A stretch of 64,000 nucleotides of DNA from Polaromonas jejuensis NBRC 106434 (GTDB taxonomy: Bacteria; Pseudomonadota; Gammaproteobacteria; Burkholderiales; Burkholderiaceae_C). The DNA lies in the NCBI RefSeq assembly GCF_001598235.1, contig NZ_BCYO01000004.1, positions 124,001 through 188,000 on the forward strand, in the 5' to 3' direction. Below the pieces are notes generated by a model. The model did no database searches. It saw only the letters and a list, made by a program, of their open reading frames with translations, and was not told where the DNA came from. The translations under genes and the position numbers were made by a program. Shown piece by piece: positions 35,837 to 44,784 of the stretch. Position 1 is the first letter of the stretch; each line of letters starts with the position of its first letter.

Positions 35837-35840
35837 GATG

Positions 35841-36725
35841 TCAATCGTTCCATTTGGAGCGCTCGCGCATCCAGAACAGGGTCAGCGACAAGGCCACCAC
35901 GATCACGAAGAACACCACCACCACGGCCGAAGCCTTGCCGACCTGGTAGAACGAGAACGCCTGCAGGTAGAGGTAGAGGTTGATGGTCTCGGAGGCGGTT
36001 CCGGGGCCGCCTTGCGTGATGACGTAGATGGTGTCGAAGGTCTTCAGCGCATCGATCAGCCGCACCACCGCCGCAATCATGATGAAAGGCAGGATCATCG
36101 GCAGCGTGATGTGGCGAAAGGTCTGCCAGCGGCTTGCGCCTTCCATATAGGCGGCTTCGAAGGGGTCGACCGGCAGCGATGCCAGGCCGCCCAGCACGAT
36201 CAGCATCACCAGCGGCGTCCATTGCCAGATGTCCACCAGCACCAGGCAGGGGATCGCGAGGCGCGGCGAGTAAACCCATTCCGAGGGCCCGATGCCGACC
36301 AGCGACAGCAGGTAGTTCAGCACACCTTGCTGCGGATGGAACATCATGGTCCAGACCAGGGCAATGGCCACCGGCGTGGCCATCATCGGCAAGGTGAACA
36401 GGCCGCGCATGAAACCGCGCAGCGGGAACTTGTGGTTGAACACCAGCGCGGCCAGCGTGCCCAAGACCAGCGGTCCGGCCACCGCCATGGCCGTGAACAG
36501 CAGCGTGTGCCAGATCGACTCGAGAAAGCGCTGGTCGCTCGCCAGAGAGGTGTAGTTGCCCAGGCCGATGAAGGTCTGGCCCGAGCCTATTTTCCAGTCG
36601 AACAGGCTCATCCAGAGCGTAAAGGCCCAAGGGAACGCGATGATCGCGACGATGGCGATCAGCGCCGGGACAATGAACCAGTACAGCGCGGAACGGTTGC
36701 TGTTGAACATGGCAAGACGACTCAA
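35841..36725 (-). CDS. Sugar ABC transporter permease (MalF/UgpA class)
   Basis: A 294-residue permease with the typical start SALYWFIVPALIAIVAIIAF and LYLYLQAFSFYQVGKASA near its end. The EAA loop is EAAYMEGASRWQTFRHITLPM. It pairs with the MalG-class permease downstream. Its start overlaps the binding-protein stop by four bases. Confidence 0.94.
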   Translation of the reverse strand: MSRLAMFNSNRSALYWFIVPALIAIVAIIAFPWAFTLWMSLFDWKIGSGQTFIGLGNYTSLASDQRFLESIWHTLLFTAMAVAGPLVLGTLAALVFNHKFPLRGFMRGLFTLPMMATPVAIALVWTMMFHPQQGVLNYLLSLVGIGPSEWVYSPRLAIPCLVLVDIWQWTPLVMLIVLGGLASLPVDPFEAAYMEGASRWQTFRHITLPMILPFIMIAAVVRLIDALKTFDTIYVITQGGPGTASETINLYLYLQAFSFYQVGKASAVVVVFFVIVVALSLTLFWMRERSKWND

Positions 36726-38050
36726 CTCTTGCCTTCGCTTTTGTTCAGCACGGGCTGGAACTCGGCGGTTGCCTTCTTCATCTCCGTGGCCACGTCGGCG
36801 CCGGTCAGGATGTTGTTGAGCGCAATGCCGAAGGTGTCGCGAAACTCGTTGACCGGCTCAATGACAGGCAGTCCGGGGCGGGAGATGCGCAGCGAGTCCG
36901 CCACCGCCTGCAGCCAGGCCACGGGCAGCTTGAGCGCGGCCAGCGCCTCCTTGTTGGCATAGGCCGAGGTGCGCACCGGTGCGCCCATGCCGTCGGCCAG
37001 CATGCGCTGCTGCATCAGCTTGCCGGTCGCCCATTGCACGTAGTACCAGGCCGGCCCTTTCTTCTGCGTGAAGGCCGAAACGCCGACACCATCGCCGAAC
37101 ATCGAAACCAGATGCGCCTTGGGCCCGGCGGGGATCACGCCATAGCCGACCTTGCCGACGACCTTGGACTTGGCGGTGTCTTCCAGCGGCAGCGCAAAGC
37201 CGCTGCCGTCTATCCACATGGCTGCCTTGCCTTGCAGGAACAGGCTTTGGGACTCGTTCCAGTTGAAACCCGCGATGCCGGCCGGGCCGTTGCTCTTCAA
37301 CAGGTCACGGTACAGCGTGGCCGATGCAATGGCCTCGGGGCCATCGGTCAGGAGCTTGCCCGATGCGTCGGTGAAGCTGCCGCCGTAGCCCAGGAAGAAG
37401 GTGGTCCACAAGGGCACGTTGGCGTTTTTCAAGCCGCGGCCCACCATGCCATACACGCCGTTGGCGGGATCGTGCAGGGCCTTGGCGGCTGTCAGCATGT
37501 CGGCCATGGTTTTGGGCGCCTGTATGCCCTTGGCGGCGAACAGCTCCTTGTTGTAGTACAGCAGCCACGGGTCGAGGTTCAGCGGCAGGCTGTCGATGCG
37601 TCCGTCGGTCTGCGTGGCGTAGAACATGCCGCCGGCGGCGAAGTCCTTGAGGTCGAAGTCGGTTGCTGCCTGGCTCGCGAAGTAGGGGCGCAGATCCTCC
37701 AGCCACTTGCCTTTGGCGAACTGGCGTTTCTGCACGTGGTAGGAGAGATGGATCACATCAAAGCTGGTCTTGCCCGAGTTGAACTCGATCACCGCCTTTT
37801 GCCGCGACTGCTGCTCGGGGACCTGTTCCGAGCCGACCGTGATCCCGGTCATGGTCTGGAACTCCTTTTCGTACTTTTGCAGCAGGTCGGCGCGCGGACT
37901 CTTGACCAGATGCACCTCTATGCTTTGACCTGAATAGCGCTTCCAGTCGAAACCGGCCTGCGCGAAAGAGGCTGGCAGCAGCCCGGCCAGTCCAAGACCG
38001 CCGGCGCCCTGAATGAGCATGCGCCGCTGATTGTCGATGCCGTGTGTCAT
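36722..38050 (-). CDS. Sugar ABC transporter periplasmic binding protein (family 1)
   Basis: A 442-residue extracellular solute-binding protein. The N-terminus NQRRMLIQGAGGLGLAGLLP, ending near SFAQ, resembles a twin-arginine signal, suggesting export in folded form. Family-1 features follow: YEKEFQTMTGITVGSEQVPEQ, the NLDPWLLYYNKELFAAKG segment and AMWIDGSGFALPL. It starts the transport operon; the likely ligand is L-fucose or another 6-deoxy or neutral sugar, judging from neighbouring fucU-like and fuconolactonase-like genes. Confidence 0.9.
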   Translation of the reverse strand: MTHGIDNQRRMLIQGAGGLGLAGLLPASFAQAGFDWKRYSGQSIEVHLVKSPRADLLQKYEKEFQTMTGITVGSEQVPEQQSRQKAVIEFNSGKTSFDVIHLSYHVQKRQFAKGKWLEDLRPYFASQAATDFDLKDFAAGGMFYATQTDGRIDSLPLNLDPWLLYYNKELFAAKGIQAPKTMADMLTAAKALHDPANGVYGMVGRGLKNANVPLWTTFFLGYGGSFTDASGKLLTDGPEAIASATLYRDLLKSNGPAGIAGFNWNESQSLFLQGKAAMWIDGSGFALPLEDTAKSKVVGKVGYGVIPAGPKAHLVSMFGDGVGVSAFTQKKGPAWYYVQWATGKLMQQRMLADGMGAPVRTSAYANKEALAALKLPVAWLQAVADSLRISRPGLPVIEPVNEFRDTFGIALNNILTGADVATEMKKATAEFQPVLNKSEGKS

Positions 38051-38122
38051 GGTTTGTCTCCAGTACGTTGTTGAATGGCCAGGGTGATCTTTGAACTTGT
38101 CGGTGTTTGAATGGCCGCAGTG

Positions 38123-39058
38123 TCAGTCGGTCTTGGCGTCGATGCCAAAGGTGCGAATCTGCTCTGACAATGCATCGTACGCACTGTCGCTCATGGCCAC
38201 CAGCGGCGGCCGCACGCGCAGCCAGGCGGCGTCGCCGCTGAGGAGCGCCATCACGCCCTTGAGCGCGGGGATCAGGGCGTAACCGCCCAGAATGGCCAGC
38301 AGCTCCTTGACGCGCGCCAGATCTTGAACGGTGCCCGGTTCGTCGGGCTGCGTGACCAGGCGGTGCACCAGCTGCGGAAGGAAGTTGGCCAGGCCGCTGA
38401 TGGCGCCGGTGCTGCCGCGCCGCCCCAGCGCCGGCAGGTCTGGCTCGTTGCCCACGTAGACGGTCAGCTGCTGCATGAACGCGTCGGCCAGACCCAGCGA
38501 ATGCTGCAACTCGCAGGAGCTGTCCTTGATGCCGACGATGGTCTGCGGGTACAAATCCCTGAGCGTTGCAATCACGTGGTGTGACAGCCCGACGCCCGTC
38601 ACCTGCGGGATGTGGTACAGGTACAGCTTGAGCCGATCGTCGGCCAGGCCGTCAATCACATAGCGGTAGCAGTCGATGATGCCCTGGTCGGACACGCCCT
38701 TGAGGAAGAAGGGCGGCAGCATCAGGCAGCCGTGCGCGCCGGCGTTTACCGCGTGGCGCGTGAGTTCCAGGGTTTCGGGCAGGGCGGCGCAACTGGTGGA
38801 CACCATGATCTGGCTGGCCGGAATGCCGTTTTTGATCAGCTGTTCGATCGCTTCCTTGCGCTCGGCCAGGGAAAAGGACGGCCCTTCGCCAGTGGTGCCA
38901 AAGGGCGTCACGCCGGGGCAGCCGCGGGCGATCAGCGATTTGCAATGGGCCGCCAGTTTGGCGTGGTCAATGCTCAGGTCGGCATTCAGCGGCGTGAGCA
39001 GGGCGGGCCAGATGCCGCGGAAGGCGGCCGGGTTGGTCGGGGAAGCGGAAGTCGTCAT
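38123..39058 (-). CDS. DapA-superfamily aldolase/dehydratase
   Basis: A 311-residue pyruvate-type class I lyase. Schiff-base lysine K178 is in VGIKDSS, Y148 is in YLYHIPQVTG, and the pyruvate-binding GTTGEGPSFS starts at about residue 54. In this locus the natural role would be cleavage of a 2-keto-3-deoxy acid such as 2-keto-3-deoxy-L-fuconate to pyruvate and lactaldehyde, but that is inferred. True dihydrodipicolinate synthase is unlikely given the context and the longer N-terminus. It overlaps the GntR regulator gene by four bases. Confidence 0.85.
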   Translation of the reverse strand: MTTSASPTNPAAFRGIWPALLTPLNADLSIDHAKLAAHCKSLIARGCPGVTPFGTTGEGPSFSLAERKEAIEQLIKNGIPASQIMVSTSCAALPETLELTRHAVNAGAHGCLMLPPFFLKGVSDQGIIDCYRYVIDGLADDRLKLYLYHIPQVTGVGLSHHVIATLRDLYPQTIVGIKDSSCELQHSLGLADAFMQQLTVYVGNEPDLPALGRRGSTGAISGLANFLPQLVHRLVTQPDEPGTVQDLARVKELLAILGGYALIPALKGVMALLSGDAAWLRVRPPLVAMSDSAYDALSEQIRTFGIDAKTD

Positions 39059-39762
39059 TCAGGGGTCTCCAAAGACCACGGCATATCCGGCCGCGGCAGT
39101 CCGAGCACGCGACGGTGCGCACTCTCGATGTGGTGGCTCAGGCGATCGACCACGGCTTGCGCGTCGCGTCGCTTGAGGGCGTCTATAAACCAGAGGTGCT
39201 CTTCCATGGCGGGAATCAGCACGTCCGCGGAAAGGGTCGAGCCTTCCAGTCTGATGAGGCGCACGCGCAGGCTGTTGATGCGGTACACCTCGGAAATCAA
39301 TTCGTTGCCCAGCGCATCGATCATCAGGTCATGCAGACCCCAGTCCACCGCGGTCGCCTCCTTGAGCAGGGCTGCGTCAATGGGGCCCTTGCGCGCGCGC
39401 CGCACGATGTCCAGGTGTGCCTGCTCAATGGCGGCCAGGTCGCGATCGGACACGGTGGTGACAAAGCGGCTGGCCGCCTCGCGCTCTAGCAGCTGGCGCA
39501 GCTGAAAGGCGTTGTTGATCAGTTTCAGGTCCACATGGGCCACTTGCAGGCCGCGCTGCGGCACGGTCTTGAGCAAACCCTCGGCCTCCAGGCGGGGAAT
39601 CAGCTCCCGCACGGCGCCCAGCGGCATGCCCAGCAACTGCATCAGCTCGCGCTGCGAGATGAACTGGCCGGGGCGGATGTTGGCATCGACGATCTGCTGC
39701 TGAAAGCTTTCGTAGGCCTGCGCGCGCAGGCTGGTGGGGGCGGGGTGGTGGGTGCTCTTCAT
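39055..39762 (-). CDS. GntR-family regulator, FadR/FCD subfamily
   Basis: A 235-residue regulator with an N-terminal winged helix (SLRAQAYESFQQQIVDANIRPGQ, then SQRELMQLLGMPLGAVRELI) and an all-helical FCD effector domain whose metal-binding residues fall in the DWGLHDLMI and HHIESAHRR segments. FCD regulators usually repress sugar-acid catabolic genes until the acid binds. I chose the ATG at 39762, eight bases after the fucU stop. It probably controls the divergent promoters at 40217-40364. Confidence 0.92.
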   Translation of the reverse strand: MKSTHHPAPTSLRAQAYESFQQQIVDANIRPGQFISQRELMQLLGMPLGAVRELIPRLEAEGLLKTVPQRGLQVAHVDLKLINNAFQLRQLLEREAASRFVTTVSDRDLAAIEQAHLDIVRRARKGPIDAALLKEATAVDWGLHDLMIDALGNELISEVYRINSLRVRLIRLEGSTLSADVLIPAMEEHLWFIDALKRRDAQAVVDRLSHHIESAHRRVLGLPRPDMPWSLETPE

Positions 39763-39769
39763 CGTGCAA

Positions 39770-40216
39770 TCACTCGCCATACTGGGCAATGACACCCTTG
39801 CGCAGCAGGATATTGCCGTACTTGCGCGCCTCGCCGCTGCGCAAGACCACGAAGGCCGACTGCGCGCGCCGGTAAAAATCAAAACGCTCCAGCGAGACGG
39901 CCGGCTGTTCACCGGCTTGCCGCAGGGCAGCGGCAAACTCGGCCACCGGCTCCGGGACGGCGCTGGCATCACCCACCACCTGCATGGTCCAGGCCGCCTC
40001 GGGCACAAAATTATCCAGCGGCAATACCTGCAGCACGGCTTTCAAGGCCTCGGTTGCGCTGGCGCCGGCCAGCTGTACCAGCCGGGCGCCGCCTTGCTGC
40101 GCAATGCGGGCCGCCGGAAAATTGGCATCGACAATCGCCACCTCATCGCCATGGCCCATGCTGGCCAGCGCATGGAGGGCGTCGGGGCTCAGCAGTGGCG
40201 GGACATTTTTCAGCAT
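39770..40216 (-). CDS. fucU: RbsD/FucU-family sugar mutarotase
   Basis: A 148-residue protein with the family pattern LLSPDALHALASMGHGDEVAIVDANFPA near the start, the catalytic His and Asp included, and the C-terminal YGNILLRKGVI close. FucU interconverts alpha and beta anomers of L-fucose and speeds its entry into dehydrogenase or isomerase routes. It lies first in the minus-strand block, divergent from the aldo/keto reductase gene. Confidence 0.88.
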   Translation of the reverse strand: MLKNVPPLLSPDALHALASMGHGDEVAIVDANFPAARIAQQGGARLVQLAGASATEALKAVLQVLPLDNFVPEAAWTMQVVGDASAVPEPVAEFAAALRQAGEQPAVSLERFDFYRRAQSAFVVLRSGEARKYGNILLRKGVIAQYGE

Positions 40217-40289
40217 GAAGGCGGTGGACAGGGGGCGTTTCTTCTGTGCGCCTGCGTCTCGTAAGTCTCTGAAAGCAATTTGAAGAAAC

Positions 40290-40306
40290 CACGGGATTTC
40301 CCCGTG
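40290..40306. promoter_or_regulatory. Inverted repeat in the divergent fucose-locus promoter
   Basis: CACGGG-ATTTC-CCCGTG is a perfect 6-bp inverted repeat midway between fucU and the aldo/keto reductase gene. It is a candidate operator for the GntR regulator, though FadR-class sites are usually shorter and more AT-rich. Confidence 0.4.
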
Positions 40307-40364
40307 TCGATTGCTGACATGTTAGTTATACGATGGGTGAACTTTTATTAGTGCTTACCCTGCC

Positions 40365-41369
40365 ATGACGTATTTTTTTCCTTCTTGCTCGGGCAGCGGC
40401 CTGCGGCTGGGCCTGGGCGGTGCGCCGCTGGGCAACCTGTTTTCCGCCGTCAGTGACGAAGACGCCCGGGCGCTGGTGGAGGGGGCCTGGGCCAGCGGCT
40501 GCCGCAGTTTTGATACGGCGCCGCACTACGGGCATGGCCTGTCCGAACGACGGCTGGGTGATGCTCTGCGTCGCCACCCGCGTGATGACTATGTGTTGTC
40601 CAGCAAAGTGGGGCGTGTACTGACGCCGGACGCTGCGGCGCTCACTGCCCAGCATGGCTATGTGGACATACTGCCCTTCAATCAATCGTGGGACTTCAGC
40701 ATCGCAGGGACCCGTCGCAGCGTGGAGGACAGCCTGCAGCGCCTGGGCCTGCCCCGGCTGGACGTGGTGTATGTGCATGACCCCGATGCGGCAACCCACG
40801 GCGCCAGAGCGCCCGAGGTGCTGCGGCAGGTAATTGACGAAACCCTGCCTGCACTGCAGCAGCTTAAAAAGGAAGGCCTGGTGCGCGCCATTGGCCTGGG
40901 CACCAACGATGTGGCTGTCGTGCTGCAGGTGCTCAGCGAAGCCGAGCTGGATGTACTGATGCTGGCGGGCCGCTACAGCCTGCTGGACCACAGCGCGCTG
41001 CCCGAGCTGCTGCCGCAGTGCGTGGCGCGCGGCGTGCGCATTGCCCTGGGGGGCGTCTTCAACTCGGGCATTCTTGCCACCGGCGTGCGTGATGGAACAC
41101 CCAGCTTCAACTACGCGCCGGCTGCGCGGGAATGGGTTGAGCGCACCGCGCGGATCGAATCGGTGTGCGAAGCCCACGGCGTGCCGCTGCGCGCGGCGGC
41201 GCTGCAATTTCCGCTGGCGCATCCGGCGGTGGAGATCGTGATGCTGGGCGCCCGCCAGGTGGCCGAGTGGGACGATGCACAGGCCATGCTGCAGCATCCC
41301 ATTGCACCGCAATTCTGGGAGTCGCTGCGTGCACAGGGCCTGCTGCCCGCCGGGGCGCCCACACCATGA
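40365..41369 (+). CDS. Aldo/keto reductase, probable L-fucose (aldose 1-) dehydrogenase
   Basis: A 334-residue AKR with the catalytic tetrad visible: Asp and Tyr in FDTAPHYGHGLSE, Lys in VLSSKVGR, and His in DVVYVHDPD. The sequence follows the D-threo-aldose/L-fucose 1-dehydrogenase branch, which oxidises L-fucose to L-fucono-lactone with NAD(P). The following lactonase gene overlaps it by four bases, completing the first two steps of non-phosphorylating fucose breakdown. The ribosome binding site is weak. Confidence 0.88.
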   Translation: MTYFFPSCSGSGLRLGLGGAPLGNLFSAVSDEDARALVEGAWASGCRSFDTAPHYGHGLSERRLGDALRRHPRDDYVLSSKVGRVLTPDAAALTAQHGYVDILPFNQSWDFSIAGTRRSVEDSLQRLGLPRLDVVYVHDPDAATHGARAPEVLRQVIDETLPALQQLKKEGLVRAIGLGTNDVAVVLQVLSEAELDVLMLAGRYSLLDHSALPELLPQCVARGVRIALGGVFNSGILATGVRDGTPSFNYAPAAREWVERTARIESVCEAHGVPLRAAALQFPLAHPAVEIVMLGARQVAEWDDAQAMLQHPIAPQFWESLRAQGLLPAGAPTP

Positions 41370-42190
41370 GCATCGACGCGCACTTTCATTGCTGGCAGCT
41401 GGCGCGCGGCGACTACGGCTGGCTCACGCCCGCCCTGGCGCCGATCTACCGTGACGTGACGGTGAGCGACTGGCAGGCCCAGGCCATCCCGCACGGCGTG
41501 ACCGGCGGCGTGCTGGTACAGGCCGCGCCCACCGAGGCCGAAACCGGCTTTCTGTTGGCGCAGGCCGATGCGAACCCGGCCGTGCTGGGCGTTGTGGGTT
41601 GGGTGGATTTGCTGGCTGCCGATGCGCCTGCCCGCATTGAAAAGCTGGCGAGCCACCCCCGCCTCAAGGGCTTGCGGCCCATGCTTCAGGACATGGATGA
41701 CGCCCGATGGATATTGCAGCCTGCGCTGGCGCCCGCCTTGCGTGCCATGGCCGCGCGCGGCCTGGTGTTGGACGCGCTGGTCAAGTCCGTTCACCTGCCG
41801 CATATGTTGACGCTGGCACGGCGCCACCCTGATTTGCAGCTGGTGATCGACCACGCGGCCAAGCCCGGTATCGCGGGCGGTGAGTGGCAGCCCTGGGCCG
41901 ACGGCATGGCTCGGCTGGCTGCAGAAACCGGTGTGATGTGCAAACTCTCCGGCCTGATGACCGAGGCCGGCTCCGCACCCGCGCCCGGCGCCGTGCGGCG
42001 GTGGGCCGAGCATGTGCTGGCCTGCTTTGGCGCAGACCGGGTGGTGTGGGGCAGCGACTGGCCGGTGCTGGAGCGCGCGGGCAGCTATGCGCGGTGGTGG
42101 GGCGAAACCAGACAGCTGCTGGCCTCTCTGCGTCCGCAAGAACAGGCCGCCATCATGGGCGGGAACGCACGGCGCCTGTACCGGCTTTAA
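41366..42190 (+). CDS. Amidohydrolase-family L-fuconolactonase-like protein
   Basis: A 274-residue metal-dependent lactonase of the amidohydrolase-2 family. It has MSIDAHFHCWQL (metal-binding H-x-H), GLRPMLQDMDDARWI, VIDHAAKP and VVWGSDWPVL, the standard block order of L-fuconolactonase and related enzymes. It would open the lactone made by the aldo/keto reductase to give L-fuconate. The ATG at 41366 overlaps the previous stop (ATGA). No fuconate dehydratase gene follows; that step may be supplied by an enzyme encoded elsewhere, possibly one of the dehydratases at 14.9-18 kb. Confidence 0.88.
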   Translation: MSIDAHFHCWQLARGDYGWLTPALAPIYRDVTVSDWQAQAIPHGVTGGVLVQAAPTEAETGFLLAQADANPAVLGVVGWVDLLAADAPARIEKLASHPRLKGLRPMLQDMDDARWILQPALAPALRAMAARGLVLDALVKSVHLPHMLTLARRHPDLQLVIDHAAKPGIAGGEWQPWADGMARLAAETGVMCKLSGLMTEAGSAPAPGAVRRWAEHVLACFGADRVVWGSDWPVLERAGSYARWWGETRQLLASLRPQEQAAIMGGNARRLYRL

Positions 42191-42251
42191 GCAGTGAGGT
42201 CTCCGGCGACGTCTTTAAAATCAGGCCTTCTTTGTTCATAGAGAGAATTGC

Positions 42252-42755
42252 GTGACTGACCTTGCCCCTTCCCGCTTGCGCATTTGCCGGGCCGATTACC
42301 ACAACCCTGAGCATGCCGGCGCGCTGGTGCTGCTGCTGGACGCCTACGCGCAGGACCCGGCCGGCGGCGGCGAGCCGCTCAGTGATTTCGCCAAAAGCCA
42401 CCTGGTGAAGGAGCTCGCCGTGCGGCCCCAGGCTTTCAGCGTGCTGGCGTTTGACGGCGATGCGCCTGTAGGGCTGATCAATTGCATTGAGGGCTTCTCT
42501 ACTTTTGCCTGCAAGCCCCTGATCAACATTCATGATGTGGCCGTGATGGCCAGCCACCGCGGCCAGCGCGTGGGCGAGCAGATGCTGGCGTTGGTGGACG
42601 AGATCGCGCGCGAGCGCGGCGCCTGCAAGCTCACCCTGGAGGTGCTGCAGGGCAACCACAGCGCGATCAGGCTTTATGAGCGCGTGGGCTTTGCCGGCTA
42701 CCAGCTGGACCCGGCCATGGGCCAGGCCCGGTTTTTTCATAAATGGCTGGACTGA
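42252..42755 (+). CDS. GNAT-family N-acetyltransferase
   Basis: A 167-residue GNAT protein. The acetyl-CoA pyrophosphate loop is HRGQRVGEQMLALV, and the later VLQGNHSAIRLYERVGFAGY is the usual last two elements of the fold. The acceptor is unknown. Translation probably starts at GTG 42252, preceded by an AGAGAG ribosome binding site. It is downstream of the fuconolactonase gene by 61 bases, but nothing ties it functionally to fucose use. Confidence 0.88.
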   Translation: MTDLAPSRLRICRADYHNPEHAGALVLLLDAYAQDPAGGGEPLSDFAKSHLVKELAVRPQAFSVLAFDGDAPVGLINCIEGFSTFACKPLINIHDVAVMASHRGQRVGEQMLALVDEIARERGACKLTLEVLQGNHSAIRLYERVGFAGYQLDPAMGQARFFHKWLD

Positions 42756-42827
42756 TGCCCTCCACGAGGTCCAGCGTCCAGTTGAGAGAGTTACAAGTCT
42801 TGGGCATTTCGGCTTTGGGGATGCGCA

Positions 42828-43433
42828 TCAGGTCCTTCTCCTCAACAGGTCCATGAATCCCGGCTGGGCGGGCAGCTTGCTCGCCAGGTCGATGAACGCG
42901 CGCGGCTTGGGCAGCGTCTGCGTGCGCTTGGGGAAGTAAAGATACAGCCCGGCGTTCGCTGGTATGAAAGATTTGAGGACCTGTTCAAGCCGGCTTGCCT
43001 GCAGGTCGGGGCCCACCTCGAAATCGGCCATTTAGGCCAGCCCCAAGCCCTGTCGCGCAGAAGCCAACAAAGAGGCTCGGTCACTCACATGATCTTGCCT
43101 TTGATATCAATCAGGATTTCGCGCTTGTCGCGCTCGAACTCCCAGCGGTGGGCGACGCCCGATGCGACAAATCGCCACCCAGGGCGGCAAAGGCCGCCCC
43201 GATTTCTTCGGTTGCCGGGCGCAATCGGGCATACAGGCTTGCGCCTGCTTCCGTCAGTGCCAGCCGCCGGGTCGTGCGCTGAAACAGGATGACCGCATGC
43301 CGCTGCTCCAGGTGCCGAATGGCCTTGCGGACGGCGATAAGTGTTACGTCCAGTTTCGCAGCCGCCGTGGTGAAGCTCTTGTGTTCGGCCACGGCAAGGA
43401 AGAGGATTAAGCCATCAGGCAGTTTTTTTGCAT
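42828..43433 (-). pseudogene. LysR-type regulator pseudogene
   Basis: The 5' part (about 43433 to 43110) encodes a LysR helix-turn-helix (LILFLAVAEHKSFTTAAAKL, then LFQRTTRRLALTEAG). The 3' part (about 43080 to 42828) encodes the LysR C-terminus (ASARQGLGLA, then FEVGPDLQASRLEQVL and LYFPKRTQTLPKPRAFID). Roughly 130-150 central residues are missing, a TAA interrupts GLGLA/MADFEV, and the start codon is out of frame across a seven-base A/T run (43423-43429). It is clearly dead. It lies divergent from the IorAB locus and may be its former regulator. Confidence 0.8.
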
Positions 43434-43586
43434 GATCGTTTCATGAATCAGTGGTACATAACAAACGCGCCGAGATCGTATTGATCAAAGCAATAAGCAC
43501 GCGCTTGATACCTTCCGAAGATTTTGCCAAGGCGGCCTTTTCGCCTTTTACGCCATGAACTTCACCGCTAACCCGGAGAAAACACC
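43434..43586. other. Promoter gap before the isoquinoline-oxidoreductase-type locus
   Basis: The 153-base gap holds an ATTG-N7-CAAT inverted repeat at 43480-43494, which fits the LysR T-N11-A pattern, and the ribosome binding site GGAG of the next gene. It probably carries the iorAB promoter, formerly controlled by the LysR gene that is now broken. Confidence 0.4.
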
Positions 43587-44270
43587 ATGAGGCTCTCCAG
43601 CGACCGACTGACTGCGGAAGGGATTCAGAGAGGGTCGAGAGTCTTGCAGGCGTCAAGGATCCGGTGGCACACCGCCGCCGCCGTGGCTTGCTTTGCCTTG
43701 TCCGGCTCGTTGCACGCGCAGGGCGCTCCAGAGCCCGGCGCCGCCGGCGATGGCGGCTGGCGCGAGATCTACTCGGTACTGACGCATCCGCGCTGCCTGA
43801 ACTGCCACACCACAACAGGCTATCCGCGCCAAGGTGACGACCGGCATCGACACAAGTTCGGTGTGGTGCGGGGGCATGAAGGGAAGGGGGCGCCGTCTGC
43901 GCTGTGCATGGCGTGTCACCAGGCGAGCAACAACGCGTCCAGCGGTGTCCCGGGTGGCCCAGGCTGGCATCTCGCACCGTTGAGCATGTCGTGGGAGTCA
44001 AGGCCTGGTGTGGCGATGAGCAGCGCCGCGTTGTGTTCGACCCTCAAGACGCGTGCGAAGAACGGCAACCACAGCCTCGCCGAACTCGTGGAGCATCACC
44101 AGAAGGAGCCGCTCGTTCTGTGGGCCTTTGAGCCGGGCATGCGGTCCGATGGCACGCCGCGGGCGGCACCGCCGATGACGCATGAGCAATTTGCCAAGAC
44201 CTTCGCCGCATGGGTCAAGGCCGGGGGGCCGTGCCCCGGGCCCGACAAGACCGCGGCCGCAAGCAAGTGA
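43587..44270 (+). CDS. Di-CXXCH c-type cytochrome-like subunit of an isoquinoline 1-oxidoreductase-type enzyme
   Basis: A 227-residue exported protein with a hydrophobic signal segment (AAAVACFALSGSLHAQG). Two heme-attachment motifs are present, C70-L-N-C-H74 and C107-M-A-C-H111, so up to two covalent hemes are expected. Proteins of this type appear beside iorAB-like genes and are annotated as an isoquinoline 1-oxidoreductase subunit; they probably carry electrons from the molybdenum enzyme to the respiratory chain. The gene is 45 bases before the iron-sulfur subunit gene. Start chosen at ATG 43587 with GGAG upstream; a later start could shorten the long region before the signal. Confidence 0.78.
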   Translation: MRLSSDRLTAEGIQRGSRVLQASRIRWHTAAAVACFALSGSLHAQGAPEPGAAGDGGWREIYSVLTHPRCLNCHTTTGYPRQGDDRHRHKFGVVRGHEGKGAPSALCMACHQASNNASSGVPGGPGWHLAPLSMSWESRPGVAMSSAALCSTLKTRAKNGNHSLAELVEHHQKEPLVLWAFEPGMRSDGTPRAAPPMTHEQFAKTFAAWVKAGGPCPGPDKTAAASK

Positions 44271-44315
44271 TTCGGCCACCCCCGGCTAATCGCCTCCAAT
44301 TCAGGAGAACACAAC

Positions 44316-44774
44316 ATGATTTCGCTTCGAGTCAACGGCCGCACCGTCCAGGTCGACGCAGAGCCTGATACGCCTCTCCTGTGGGTCATCCGCGAAAACC
44401 TCAAGCTGACAGGAACCAAGTACGGCTGCGGGGTGGCGGCCTGCGGCGCCTGCACGGTCCACGTCGGTGGCAACGCCGTACGGTCCTGCTCGCTGCCGTT
44501 GTCTGCAGTGGGCAATCAGCCCGTCACAACGATCGAGGCCATCGGTGCGGATCGCGTTGGCAAGGCCGTGCAGGTGGCGTGGATCAAGCATGACGTGCCC
44601 CAATGCGGCTACTGCCAGAGCGGCCAGGTGATGACGGCGGTGGATTTTCTGAAAAAAAAGAAGCACCCGACAGAAGCGGAAGTGATCGAGTCCATGGGCG
44701 GCAATCTCTGTCGCTGTGGAACCTACGAGCGCATCAAGGCCGCTGTGCTGGATGCATCCAGGTCTCTCGCATAG
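44316..44774 (+). CDS. iorA: (2Fe-2S)-binding subunit of a molybdenum hydroxylase (IorA-like)
   Basis: A 152-residue small subunit of the xanthine-oxidase family. The N-terminal plant-type cluster ligands are in KYGCGVAACGACTV plus a later Cys (VRSCSLPL). The second cluster is held by CGYCQSGQ and NLCRCGTY. It passes electrons from the molybdopterin site to an acceptor. It is followed after ten bases by the large subunit gene, an arrangement typical of the IorAB type that lacks a flavin subunit. Confidence 0.94.
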   Translation: MISLRVNGRTVQVDAEPDTPLLWVIRENLKLTGTKYGCGVAACGACTVHVGGNAVRSCSLPLSAVGNQPVTTIEAIGADRVGKAVQVAWIKHDVPQCGYCQSGQVMTAVDFLKKKKHPTEAEVIESMGGNLCRCGTYERIKAAVLDASRSLA

Positions 44775-44784
44775 GGAGGATGCC